A stretch of 64,000 nt of DNA. Source: Schizochytrium sp. TIO01 (lineage: Eukaryota; Sar; Bigyra; Thraustochytrida; Thraustochytriidae). A model generated the notes under the pieces. That model worked only from the letters and a program-made list of their open reading frames with translations, was not told the DNA's origin and did not search any database. The stretch is from assembly GCA_004764695.1 (NCBI GenBank), contig SMSO01000031.1, positions 2,651,048 to 2,715,047 on the forward strand. The letters run 5' to 3'. Made by a program: the position numbers and the translations under genes. Below are positions 13,395 to 26,300 of the stretch, in pieces. Numbering within the stretch: the stretch's first letter is position 1; the number at the start of each line of letters is the position of its first letter.

Positions 13395-13706
13395 TCCTAT
13401 GGAGATTTTATGCCAGCAGAAAGCTGGAAGCAGGAGGACTATTTAGTTGTGCACACACCATGGCCTTCAAGGTCTCCTGCACACGACATGCAGCAATTTC
13501 GTCCTTACTTCTGTAAGAGCTCGTTCCTGGCCACACTCAAAGAGCCTGGGGCGGTCCGTCGTCGTCTGCGATCAATCAGCTTATCTCTCCACCTATCTTA
13601 CTCTTTTGCCCCTCAAATATCTTCCCGACTGAAATCTGGAAAAACTAAAAACAAAAAAACACAAAAAATCAACATAACGAAAGAAAGAAAGAAAAGCTGC
13701 ACTTAA
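13395..13706 (+). CDS. Possible exon or short ORF, unknown
   Basis: From ATG 13395 this frame reads 103 codons to a stop at 13704-13706. The first 65 residues are protein-like (Met-Glu-Ile-Ser-Tyr-Gly-Asp-Phe, then Glu-Ser-Trp-Lys-Gln-Glu-Asp-Tyr). The tail turns into Lys/Thr-rich low complexity, as expected if the true exon ends earlier. Another frame over 13,447-13,632 carries a segment (Leu-His-Thr-Thr-Cys-Ser-Asn-Phe) that resembles one at 22.9 kb, so the correct frame is uncertain. No family is recognised. Confidence 0.2.
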   Translation, partial: SYGDFMPAESWKQEDYLVVHTPWPSRSPAHDMQQFRPYFCKSSFLATLKEPGAVRRRLRSISLSLHLSYSFAPQISSRLKSGKTKNKKTQKINITKERKKSCT

Positions 13707-16700
13707 TATCTTGAAAAGGCTCAAGGGGCTAGAGTAAGTGATGAAAGAATGTCTGAAGGAATTGGTCCTATCAAGCCTTCTGTTACTTCGCAGGGATTAT
13801 TTTGGAGAATATATTTTATCTTTCTTCTTGTTCAATACAAGAAGGGAGGGAGTTCTCTTTTTCCATATATCCGAGCCATCAACACAAAGGTAAAAAGGGA
13901 TGCTTCTGAGCCATTTAAAAGAATACTCCATCCTGCGCCAATGTCTACAACATTTTAGTTGGCCAATCAAAGTTTATACTTACTCACCGCTCAAAAGATG
14001 AAAGACGGCATCCAGCGCAGTAAAATGACTCGGCAAGTGACGTCTCACTCTTTTGTTGTCTTTTACAGATGTAGTCTGTTCATCTTTTGTAAAACGACAT
14101 GCAAACTAGGACGACCAAGCGGTAAGCACTATTTCTCTTCTTTTTAGGGGTACCATGGTAGAGTATTCTAATACAAAATCTTGGGACCAAATCGATCGCT
14201 TGATCAACGTCCAAACGACGAACACCGTGTCACCATGTGCACACAAGTTTGAAAATGTTTTCGTAATTAGTTATATTTTAGGGCAAACAGTTGCAAAGGA
14301 TTAATTCACGAATAAAAAAGGTTCAAATCAAGATATTCACTACTTACTCATTTAATTCTGAAAAAATAAATCTAATTGATTAATAGATAAGAAATGTTGA
14401 AGCATACCCACCTTGGCATTTAATGGTGCAGAGTTTAGCTATATGCTATTCATTAGAAACTTTTTGTTTTTAAAGACATGAGATAAAGCGAGCAGCGGGT
14501 TTTCCATTTATACTTTGGACTACCAAGATTACAATTTATTATATCTTTAAAGAAAACCGGAGTAGTTTGTTTTATAAGAAAAGAAAAGAAAAGGAAAGAA
14601 AAGGAAAGGAAAGGAAAAAGACCCTGCTACCAAACTGCTAGCAAGTGTTTAGCTAACACATAGATAATAATGGATGGCTGCGCTAACTGCGCTACGGTAC
14701 TGCTTTAACTAATTTCTACTTACTAGTGCCTTATCTAGATTCGGCCCTTTTAAAAAAATATAACTGTATTTTTTTGGCCTATGCACAATGAGGAATTGCA
14801 TTGAAACTTGGTACAGCACAACATACTACTTTCCTAAGTACACAAGGAAAGTGATGTATTAACGACAATGTTTTTCTTGTCCGTACGCAACCTCTTTGCT
14901 AGAGGCGCTCCTCTATCTATCCTTTTACTTGATGCAACTCAAATCAAGTTAGTATGTACAGACCCAGTGAAATCGTTTTCCCTTCATATTTCCATATTTC
15001 ATCTGCGGTGTACTTCTGTGAATAGTATGAGTGTGATATAAAAGGTCTCATCAAGACCATTTGACGACGTGTACATGCAAAGCTGGTGATAGCCTTCAAT
15101 TTGAAAGTCAGCAACTCTGATTACTGCTATTGAGCCTGCGAGAGGAGAGAGTGTTGGCGTATAATAGATCAGTATCATACTATGGATATTTCGAAGCTTT
15201 GCCTCACATTTATTTACTAACTATCTTTACAACCATACTTCAAACGTCTGTGTATCATACATAATACACGCTACTGATTGGAGTGTCTTTTCCCGTGCTC
15301 ACCCTTGGACAATATGTCCATGCAAGTATGAACCCATTGGTAGTAATTCCGTAGTTTAAAGTATATTCCAAGGAAAACTGATCTTGCTTTCTCAGGACTA
15401 GCATTGGGTATCCAAGACTTGGGTTAGTTAGTGTGTTATAAGTATTAATCCATCAATTAAAATGGAAGCCTAAGCCAATGAAACTGTTTGCAGAGCACAA
15501 CTTTATGGCTACTAGAACAAACAGATAAAAGTAGAACATTGCATGCATCCCTCCAAGCAGACTATTTCTTCTAAATTTGAATATTGATTCTAACAGCCAT
15601 TAAAACCTCCATTTCCAAAAGGAGATTTCTAACGAGAGATGTGAGAATATCAGAGCTATTGTGGGGCTCAAGTCTTAAAAGAATGAAGAGATGAAATGAA
15701 AGGATGCCGCATCATGGCATGTTAACATAGGTACTGCGACTGTGCAAACAACTGTAAACTTCCCGCCGATAGGCCTACTCCGCCATGGTAAACAACTGCA
15801 GGCAAAGAGAAACAAAGAACAAACATCTGAATGCCTATTATGCCCATACAATTGTAGAATTAAAAAATGAAAAAAATAAATAAAAATTATACGATGTCTC
15901 AAGCACACTTATACAAGGCTAAGGCTGGCATGCTATTTGCAACTTGACTGTCGCATTCCTGCGACAAGCAACCAAGATGACTCATACGCTTCCAGCCGTC
16001 AACAGAAGTGGCCGAGCAGAAGACCACCACTCACATACATCCCCTTCTATCAATCTGTGAAATACAAGCCTGTAATGACTGGTACGCAAAGGTTATGCGC
16101 CGAAAGGCGATCATGTCACAATTACCATTTCTTTACAGTGTAAGTCTAACACTGCGTATTTACGTTAGGCCTATTATGTTTAAAGTTTCATCAAATTTAT
16201 GTAGGCGGTCATACGCGATCATTCAAAACCAAAGAACAGGAGTCAAATTTTCACTTTTGAAGTTCGACTACTATTCTCTATCTCAGTTTATGCCTCATAA
16301 CCTATAAGGAGAATCTCTGGGAGGCAGTAAATGTTCTTCAGAGTTTGCAACAGCCGATTTGAAAAAAGTAACTAAAATAATCCATTCTGTAGGGCCGTTA
16401 ATGCTTTAATTAAAATACAACTTTTAAAAAACAAAAAGCACTACTGTTTAATACTGCAGAGGAGTAAAAAAGAATAAGAAAGGTTGGCACTTCCTCCCGG
16501 CGAATGCTCTGCTTCCAAAAGCATTGGACCTTCACTAATCGAACAACATTGAAAAAGGTTTTTAACTTTAAAAAGAAACATCGCACATTTAAACTCTCAA
16601 ACTGAACTGCGCGGCCATGCAAAAAAAATTAAATAAAAAAATGGTCGACGTAAATTAAAAATAGTTTTACTTTCAGCTATTTGAAAACAGTAAGAAAAGT

Positions 16701-19700
16701 AAAATTATTGCATAACTATCTAAAACAAACAATTTTTAAAAGTGTTTTAGGCTTTATTTGGAACTGATTTTCTACAACTCCAACTAAAACGCGGCAAAAA
16801 AACAGAAAGGGTGGCGCGGGGCTACAAGAAAGTTGTATACGTGATTGCAGGAATTTTGAATAAGAGTATAAATTTTAAATGAAAAGAGATTTTGACCAGT
16901 TTTGAAGAATCGGAGGAAGCGCCACCAGCAGTGTGAGGCTTTTCGGGGCAGCACCATACCATCGACTAATTGACTTTAAATAAAACGATGTTACAGATGG
17001 GAGCGGAGTGTTGCAAAAAAGGTTGAGAGGAGAATAGTTCGTTCCATTAATTCGTTTATCTTCTTGCAGAAAAGAATATAATAAACTGCGAGCTATCTGA
17101 TACGTTTCTGTGGCTGAATGTAATTAATACTCTTATTAGGTAGATGTAGGAAAGGTAAATTCACCACATGGTATATATGGTCTCATCATTCATCACAGAA
17201 CCAGTAACCTAGTAGTCAGCACGCCGCTAATCAATTTGTACTATTGCTGCCAACTTTTCCCTAAAACTTCGTTGCAAGGTAGCTTTGTTTAGGGACGCTT
17301 CAATATTGCGTAAACTGCATTCGTTTGAGTAGCAGCTTTCAGCGACCGTAGTGGTCCCATGATAGAGCACACATATTGTGCGCGCGCCGCCTTTGGAGTT
17401 CCAGGCAATGATTAGAATAAATTAGCTGAAGCCAAATGAAGTTTGTTCTTCTCTAGAGCCTAACACTCTTTTGACATTTATTGAAAGCAAAGCTTTTAGA
17501 AAAGTGGAGATTTTGATGATTCCTAAAGTCTTGGAATTTAAAGTTTCGATTGATTTTGACATATAGAGAACTGCCCTTTGAATTTCCTGGAGGTTTAATA
17601 ATGATAGTTTCCTACTACACAATCAGACAGCAATGCAGAGACTCGATTAAATTGTCTGATAGGTACGATTTAAAATTTTAAAGAAAAAGAAGTAGCAAGT
17701 ATACTAGTATACTACATGAGCTAGAACAACAAAGCCACCAATTCATAAACTATGCAGCTCTTTATATTCGAGATGATAAATATTTGGAATCATTTGTATT
17801 CAAGATAAAAGCCTTCGCTTCTTATATCTACAATATAAACTCGATTCCAACGAATTTAATAAAGGGATCGTCCAGTTTGTATTGATGGACTTTTATTGCA
17901 TCTGTTGAAATAACATGCTTTGGAGAGATGATTTCAACCTCTGCTTTGTTTCTTGATCTTTGTATTTTCACAGCTGCAACTGTGATATTAACATATTCGA
18001 GAATTTGTTCAAGCACCAACACGCTTAGGTGGTCGGTTTCCTTCGTCTTTTTCATATTCAAACAAATGATGATGTAGCGGCTGGAATCAAGGCGCCAGTA
18101 AATACGGTTTTACCATAGGCTTTGGATACCTTCTAGTACAGATAGTAGACTACGGGTGCCCCGTTTCAATCGAACCTTAGTGTAGTACTAGCTTAATTAT
18201 AATTATGGTTGTGGTAGCAGTTGCTCTTCGGAGGAGGCTCCGCAGCATCTCTGGCGATTATGGCAATGCTACGATAAATTTCATTCAAGACAAGCCTGTA
18301 AGGTAAGGAGAAGAGATGTCTGGATGAACTGCGCAGGAGCTCAATTTGATGGTCTCTTCTGAGCAGAGTATTTATTATTTATTATTTTGAGTTTAAAACA
18401 TGAAATAAGAGAATCAAACAAATATTATATTTTGATAAGGACATTGCTTTTTCGCCTTTTCTTTGGGACCATTCAACGTGAAACTCAGACCATTCAACGT
18501 GGTCCAGAAACTGAAGTAGTATCGTTTTTGAAAGCATATATATTTGGTAGAGTTACCGTCGTACTGATTCGATATTTTTTACGAGAGGAGAAAAACTTGA
18601 ATTTCTAGAGATACACATTGTGGTGGGTGCGTCCATGGCCTGTTACCTATTACCTACCTTTGATGATCAACTCTCTCTATAGATTATGCTTTGCGCATGT
18701 TCTTTCTGCGAGCTTCAAGCACTGCACTGCCCATTTTTATTTTGGAAAAGGAGGGGTGCTGTTGTGGTCGGAGCCTCGGAGGCATGGATTCAAATGTAGA
18801 GTGCCGTTTAATTTAAACAACTTGGTGGAGCGTAGTGGTTGGTTTCAGCGTCCCAGGCGGCTGGTGATTGACATAGCAATCCAGAGAGCAGTGTAATTTT
18901 ATAGATATGCCTATGGCGATTTAGCAGTAATGGCCAATAGTAGATAAGGTGCAATTCTGATTATGTTGCTTGTAACGTTACTGCTGTTTCAAGGCGAGCT
19001 TATTATCAGGAACCACTTTCTAAGTTGCCCAGCTTCAAAGACCCAGGGCAATTTACACTTCTGAAGGTGACTCTACAAATGCCTCGAAGGGACGCACCTG
19101 GACGGGTTGCGATAGTTCCTTGAGTGGCTGGGCTGACCTCATGCTCGCAAGTCATATCCCCCTTGACTTTCTGCAGAGAATTCGAAGAACTAAAAGTTCC
19201 AAATGAGTCATTGCTCCAACCAACTTGAAGGGTATGATCTGCGACTAAAGAAGTCCTTTGGCCGGCACATAGCCTAGTTTTCTACTGACGATGTACTATT
19301 TTAGTCAATGGTGCTTAAGACATCTCTCTTCTCTAGTGTATAGGAGATGAATTTAGATTATATTTGTGACAACAAGACCATGCGGGGCTGTCTCTGCCGC
19401 GAAGTCGAGTTAACCCGTAATAAGCCATGCGCAGAAAATACGACGTGCAGGTGATCTGCAATGGACGATACATATCGGATAAACATTTTTCACTGTGGTA
19501 TTCACGATAGAATGGCGCATAAAAAGAAAGGAAAAAAGCACTACTGACCTAAGTCCGATAGTCCATTCAAGTTCGCACTTCATAAATTCATAAATCTTTA
19601 AAAATGAAGAACATTTTCGGTGAAAGGAATCAATAGTGCGCCAAGAGACTGGCCGATTGGTCAAATCGATACATTTTATTTCCTTTCGTCGCGCTATGTA

Positions 19701-20348
19701 GCGGTATCACATAAGTTACACAACATACCTTGTGCGAGTGCACAGGATGATGCGGATATTGTCGGTTACGAGTTCCCGATAGAATGGAATTCTCTCTTCA
19801 AGAACTTTCTCTGACGGTGCGCTTGAAGTTCAAGTTTCAAAGCATTTGACTGCTTTATATTGAGTTGGTAGTAGGTATCTAAGCTTTACATACAAGTACG
19901 GTAGGACCTAGGTATGTCTGGTTTGCTTGATCAGTTGGAAAAGTTTGTTGAAACTACATCACGACAAAATTGTATAAAAGATCCTGCAACGCCGAACGTG
20001 CAACTTGAACCAGGTGGCTTCGGGCACTCAGCCAAACTTTGCTTTCCAAACAATGTCCTTTGAGGATCTCCATTCCTTGGCCTGACCTATAGCTTCCGAT
20101 GTGTGTTATACCGTCAAGACCTCCAAGCACTTGATGACAATGCTTAAAATGAAGAAATTAATATTTAGAAAATAGAGAAAGAAGGGAAATGAGAGATCTA
20201 AACAACCAGGTTTTTTTTGTTTGTTTTTTCAATTTTGATTAATTAATTAAATATTAATACAAAAAATTACAGAAGAAAAGAAGATATGTCTATTTTAATT
20301 TAAAAAATATTTTATATTCACTTATAAGGCCATTTTCAATATCAACAT
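13707..20348. other. Intergenic DNA, no supported gene
   Basis: Long AT-rich stretch. It contains an A/G-only microsatellite-like tract at about 14,576-14,621. A 12-bp direct repeat CCATTCAACGTG at 18,469-18,480 and 18,490-18,501 is flanked by inverted GGACC and GGTCC. No frame above about 100 codons looks like protein. Confidence 0.5.
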
Positions 20349-20623
20349 GATCTACCCTGTTTACAATCAGCGGGGGGTGGAGAGAGCCAAGGCGCAGTCC
20401 GGTGACAGAAGTGCGCACTCCCCAGGGTCATAAGGACTACTATAAGTCGAAGGCAAGGTATCTTGAATCGCAGTTTGCCTCATGGAAGAAGCACTTTAAA
20501 GACAATAACTTTCCCCCTCATTATAGAATAACATCCTTCCCTGACCGTAGGGAAGAAATAAAAACCAAAGAAAAGAAGCTCCTCCAAGGAATGGTCGCAA
20601 GGAGAACCCGTATCGGCTTTTAA
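20349..20623 (+). CDS. Coding-like segment, possible exon
   Basis: The frame opens after a TGA just before 20,350 and closes with TAA at 20621-20623, with no ATG at a plausible start. A CAATCAG acceptor-like site lies at about 20,361-20,369, so it may be a terminal exon. The product would be basic and charged, rich in Lys, Arg, Tyr and Phe (for example Lys-Asp-Tyr-Tyr-Lys-Ser-Lys-Ala-Arg-Tyr-Leu-Glu), typical of real protein and unlike translated AT-rich noise. No domain is recognised. Confidence 0.3.
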
Positions 20624-20659
20624 GGTCAGGTAGGATTCCAGTGATAGCTCATACTGATC

Positions 20660-20887
20660 TTAGGCAGTATGTTCTACTGGGAAGGAAACAGTCAATGCGT
20701 GGCGATCTTCACTGGGCCGCCAGGAAATATTCAGGCTGCTGGTCCCGTCTTTGCAGAGCTCGATGCAAAACGCTTTTCTCCCTTGGCATAACCGTTCGGA
20801 CGTGAGCGGCACTACGAAATAGTTGATTTCCCTGTTTTGGCGGGATGCCCCTGTCGCAACACGCTCTCTAAGATGCATCATACTCAT
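20660..20887 (-). CDS. Possible short ORF, 75 aa, unknown
   Basis: An ATG at 20887 in a favourable AAACAAA-ATG context opens a 75-codon frame on the minus strand. Codons are balanced, and the product looks like a globular fragment (Cys-Ile-Glu-Leu-Cys-Lys-Asp-Gly-Thr-Ser-Ser-Leu). It converges tail to tail with the coding-like segment ending at 20,623. It could be a small gene, a terminal exon or a decayed piece. Confidence 0.27.
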   Translation of the reverse strand: MSMMHLRERVATGASRQNREINYFVVPLTSERLCQGRKAFCIELCKDGTSSLNISWRPSEDRHALTVSFPVEHTA

Positions 20888-22874
20888 TTTGTTTCTTTAA
20901 TGTTGGTGTTTAGCAGATTATACCGAGGATCAGCAAATATTTGCTTGCATCACGCAGGTTTGAAAAGAGGCGCGCAGGATCTTATCCAGTTCGTCAACTA
21001 AGAGAAAAACCATCTGCTAACTCCAAAGGTGTCCATCTATGAATAAACTGTAAAATTGAGGACGGCCGCATCATTAGCAGCTGAGATCCTGCTTCGGACC
21101 TTTTCTTGTTTCTGGTTATTGCGGGAATGTTACGAGTTTAGTCTAGCTCTTTTCAGTATATATAACCAGACCTCCCGAGGAGCGCACGCACCTTTTCGAA
21201 AGGGCATGGTACCTGGAAGTGCTGATGGCCTTTCAATTAATTTTGACTCTGCCAAGAAGAATTTGGCTTTTTGCTTCAAAAGACCATGTATTTACTAGTC
21301 AAATACACTGCAATGTTTAATTCATAATCTCCCCCCCCCCCCCCCCCCCCGAAAAAAGAAAGAATAGAATATAAAAGAGAAGAGAACGCGTCTTATAAAA
21401 TACGGCTATCTTGGGAAAGCTATTTTCATAGCAACAACTTGAATGAAAATATCATTTGCGGTTTCAAAGACTATTTACAACTTCTTGCAATGTGCTTCTT
21501 TAAAAAATGAATTGACAAATGAAAAGACAATTTCAAAAAAGCATAGAAATATTAGTCACAGGATTAAGTGAATAATAGTCAGGTTGTTTAAGAACCAGCC
21601 TTTACGCAAACTCAACGCTTTGTTTTATGATGGAAAGACCCATGAAAATATCAGTAACCTGCATGTACGTATTGCGATGGTTTATCGAGTATCGTTTCCC
21701 AATTTTGGCGAATGAAGGATAGGCCTAGGCATTTAAATTTCAATAAAATATTCAATGACAGAGGGAGTATATTCGAACATGATTTCAACTATTCTATTAA
21801 GCAGCTTATGTTCCTCGATCACTTTAACCTTCGCCAAAAAAAAAAGTAACCTAGAACTTGATAACTGTTAAAATTGAATCATTAATCATAAGAAACCATA
21901 GCATCTCAACGAGCTTGAGTATGGAGATATCTTTTTAAATAAGGAACATCATTTTCAAGTATAGAATGATTTATCTTAATCTATACAGTTTCTATTTTCT
22001 CCAGAAAATAATCATTTATAGTCAGTCAGTCTGGTGACCTAGGATGTTTTCAAGAATGGAATTAATATATGATCAATTTTGGAGATGTTCCAGTAAAAAT
22101 AACCAATATCAATAATGACTATCTTTTTGGCTTCAACAATGGAGTGGTGATCAACATTACTTTCTTTTCCACTCTCAAATTGGTGGGCTTCTGAGCATGC
22201 CTAGTAGCAAAAGAAATAAGGAATTCAATCGCGTTCAATGATTGAAACAGGCAAAGCATGGCAGGAGGGGTTGCAAAATTTGATCTTAAAAAGTCACCCC
22301 TCTTTACAGACACATAGAACTTTTAAAAGAAAAAATGTTATCTGTGGGAAACGACGAACCCAAATTTGCGATTTAGCAAGTTCTCGCATGATCCTGAGGC
22401 ATTGGAGTAGCACCAGGATTATTTTTTACAAACAATTTGAGAGCTTGGCCTATTGTCTATTGACTACCTCTCACACGAGCGAGAAATTACCTAGCATCTA
22501 AATATTTTAAAACGAAATACACAAGAAAAGAGAGTAAGGAGAATTAACAAACATAGGTAGTAAAGAACTCCTACCTACTTCTTAAATGACATTTTATTCT
22601 AATTTAAAGACCCACCAACATGCTTTGATGATGGGTGCTGGATTGCTTGATGGGATTCAGTATATTCCATGAAGTTTGGAAATGTGTTATATCTTTTTAA
22701 TTGGAAATGGCGAAGAATGCAGCAGCTCAGTTGTGAAGCGTGGTGTGAAAGGCTGGTTCTCTGGGGTTTGCCGTGTTTGTAGGGCATGTTGTTCAGATTT
22801 AGCGGAGGCCAGCGTAGCAGTGGCAAAGCTTATGATCAGGGGGTTTCCCTTTCCCACCGTGACCACAATTATGA
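20888..22874. other. Intergenic DNA, no supported gene
   Basis: AT-rich, interrupted by an uninterrupted run of 20 C at 21,331-21,350. Frames around 22,240-22,870 are short and unconvincing. Confidence 0.45.
21331..21350 (+). repeat. Poly-C tract, 20 C
   Basis: Twenty consecutive cytosines in otherwise AT-rich DNA, preceded by AATCT and followed by GAAAAAAG. The exact length may be affected by sequencing slippage. Confidence 0.9.
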
Positions 22875-23303
22875 ATGACAATATTCCAACGAAGTGCAAA
22901 GCCTCTGCACGCGACGTGCAGCGAATTTAAGCTGGCGTTGTTGTCCAAGTCAGTCCTGGCTCTGGAACCGGTCTGCTCTGCTTCTTTACCACAGGGAGGG
23001 AGCCTAGAGCGCAGGACTCCAGCTCACTGCAAGTTAGACTTCCGCAGCAAACCACAGTAAAATAATCCTTACCCGCAACTCCGGGAACACGATGATCCTA
23101 GGTTTCAAGCTCTTTACCTGCCAAATATCACTGCAAGCGAGAAACACCCCATCTGTGAAGTATGCATACTCACAGGACGCCTAAGGTCCTGGGTGCCGCT
23201 TAAACTTGCCTTCAAGCCGGAACTTTCCTTCACCAGCCCCTATCATTTCAAAGATGCTAGCCGAGCCTCCACGAGAGGCCATCTATGTCGATACCGCAGC
23301 TAA
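22875..23303 (+). pseudogene. 143-codon coding-like frame with one TAA
   Basis: From ATG 22875 a frame runs 61 codons to a TAA at 23058-23060, then stays open in the same frame to a TAA at 23301-23303. The part after the stop is very protein-like (Pro-Ile-Cys-Glu-Val-Cys-Ile-Leu-Thr-Gly-Arg-Leu, then Phe-Lys-Pro-Glu-Leu-Ser-Phe). The region is GC-richer than its flanks. Either a pseudogene with one nonsense change or two exons of a gene whose intron I cannot place. The family is unknown. Confidence 0.35.
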
Positions 23304-26300
23304 AGGACGACGCTGAAACAAGCTAAGAATTAGAAGGAAGGTCCAATGGTGAAAGAGTGGTCTTTCCTCCAGCTATGATCAATTCTGTCCACGATCATTA
23401 GGTGACGTGAATCACAACTTGGAGCCACGGGAGCAGAAGAATTGAGCCTGGGTTAGCTTTTCGAGGAGTTGGGAGGACTTGTTTTGTGCGCTTGAGCGAA
23501 TTAAGGAAAGAGATGTGAAGTTGCAAAATAATCAATAGTTCAAAAGGACAGAGCTGTTAGTTCCGGCTTTGAGATTGAAAATTCCGAGGAATTGATTGCA
23601 AGCAAGCAGGCAATTGAATGAATACTGAGTTCTCCTTCGCACTCTAAAAGGCAGACTCGAACGAGCAAGCTCTGGTTTCACTCGATTACCAGTTGTCCTC
23701 TTTACTTTCGATATATTTAGAAACAAAAAAAGGTACTACGGTAGTATTTACAATACATTGTTTAGAAGAGTATGACGCCGCACTTTTGGCAGGGTCATCT
23801 GCGTAGTCCCGAATATGCTAGCTGCGATCGTGCTCCAATCATCCAAGCAGATTAGAGTATTAATCGAGCAGATGATTCGATGAATCGATGAATAGACAGA
23901 TGGATGGTAACTAGACCTGGCGGATGGATTGGTGAAGAAACACATTCTGGGGAATCTTTCAGAAGTATTTGGCAGAGGGAACCTTTCGTGGTTTTCGTGG
24001 GAACGAGTGCGTGATAACACCTTACTCCTATCGTAATCTGATTTTTTCTATTTATTTCCTTGAAAAAAATTGTTGCTAGAAATAAAAGTAGAGTTTCTTT
24101 TAGAGAAACCCAACTGCTTGTTTGGCCCAAACGTAATTTCCAAGCTATAAATGGAATGTAAGCTAAGGCAACCTTGATTGTTTTCAACTTCTTAGTGCTT
24201 GGCGTTGTTGCATAAGCATGGCAGTATCGAACAACGCGCAGTCTTTGTCAGCTGATAAAGATGAGTTATGATTCCAACCCCACGAGTAATAAATTGAGTT
24301 GAGACCCCCAAGTTGAGCATTGATTGCTGCCTTTGTGAAGTTTTGCTGAGTTACATAAAGTTACGGTGGTAATTAGGTATGTAGGTTAGTACTTCCTACC
24401 TACCTTGAGGAGCGGGAAGAATACTTATTTGCTAGTAAACGAAAGAGAGAAAATCTCCCCTCTCGATACGACGATATTTTGGATCATGCGAGGAAGCGAA
24501 AAGAAGTCTTTCTCGAAGGGCATGATTGGGAAGCTTGCATGGGCATAACAGGCTTTCCTGCTCCATGAGGGCAGCAAGTAGAAAATCAAAAATTATATTC
24601 TATTGGGTGTTTCCCTTTAAAGGTGAGGTGATGAAAGCCATCATGGTATGTCGATATGAGTGGGGACTAATTTAACGAGGTTGTTTTGAGTCGAATGACA
24701 AATTTGGCGAAATAAAACACCTGAATATTTGCTATTGCTAGCTTCATTAATTTCATCTTTAAAATGTCTTGGTCGTATAAAGCTTCGGAAATATAGTTTT
24801 GAACGGTTAGCTCTTGAAAATGTGCATGATGAAATGGAGGCAATTGATTCCGGTCCTCATGAACTCTGTCAGCCATTAAAAACGTAGCGCAACAGTTATT
24901 TACATGTTACTGTTTAGGATGGCGCTCCTACTACTCCTCCTATCAATTTTTTACTTGGAAATAAATTATTACTACTACATTAATTTTGTTAAAAAAAATA
25001 AATAAAAATAAATAAAAGAGTTTAGAAGGAAAAAAATCATCGATGAAAATAATTTCCCGTATTGATGAAAGAGCCCTAGATGGTGTAAAGAAAGAAAAGA
25101 CGGCAATCCCAAGAAGAAACAAATGAATCGTTGAGGGAAGAACAAACATACGAAACTGCGACATGAAGAAATTCTGATGTTTCTGAAGAGAACTACGCTA
25201 CATTGCTAAACTACTCTTTTCCTAGTGCTCTATCATGTACCTTGCATGATGGACAGTTCTCTTTGAAGACACAAAGTCCAGTAGGTTTTATTTTTTTATG
25301 AATTTAAAAAGAAAGAAAGAAAATACAAGTAAACCGAGGCAATGAGATGATGCGCGAAGGCTTTGGAAGCGCATATCAAGGCAGAAAATTGCAATGGAAA
25401 TTAGTTGGTCAAATGTTTGCTCAAAGGAGACTCTTCACACACACCTCTTGCAGCTGGATTTAAATAATAAAATATATCGATCAGCAATTCCAAATCACTA
25501 CTGCACTCTAGTAAGTATTTCAGTCATCCTAGTGCTAACAGGACAACCAAAGCCTTGAGAACACAGCTACGCCATGCTCAATTCATGCAAACGATTCTCC
25601 AATTCGTATTTTAAATGATAAGACTCATGTATTATCAGTGCCTCGACCATTGCACTGCCAGTTATGGTGCTAGCAGTTCTTCCAAGCTGCCAATTGGTTC
25701 GAGGTTTCATGCCCAAGTTTATGAAACTCTGCCGGACAACCATCCAATCCTAGAGTAGTGAATTTCTGTGCCCACTGAGACTTATGTCTGTATCTATTGA
25801 TTAGGGTTCTCCGAGTTAGCTGCTGCCAGCGTCGCATTAGTTTAGTAATGTGATATGATTTATCTCAAAAACTTTTTATGAGCCAAGCCAGCGCACGTGC
25901 AGCTCCAATAAGAATTTTCATTGAAATTGCCATCGTCGACTCCTGCGGAATCGCACGTCGTAGTCTTCTGGTAGAGGTGCTTCATTACTAGCTTGCTATG
26001 CGCGGGGAAGACAGTCAGCAGCAGAAAATAAATTTATCATGGCCTTTCCCTTCCAGTAGTTACGATCGAGCTTTCTCTTACTATTGCGCGAGTATTCGTA
26101 ACGTCAAGATAAAATGGCAGCCTTAATAGTAATTCTAGACCGATTGGCAGCGGCTTGATTGATTGATTGATTGATGGAGGAGCCATTTGCTTTGCAAGTG
26201 AATTTGACTAGTTCTACTAAGAAAATTTTTCTGCATATCAGCCCAAGACGCAATTCAATTTCTAATCTTTTATATATATATTTAATTAAGATAATTAAGA

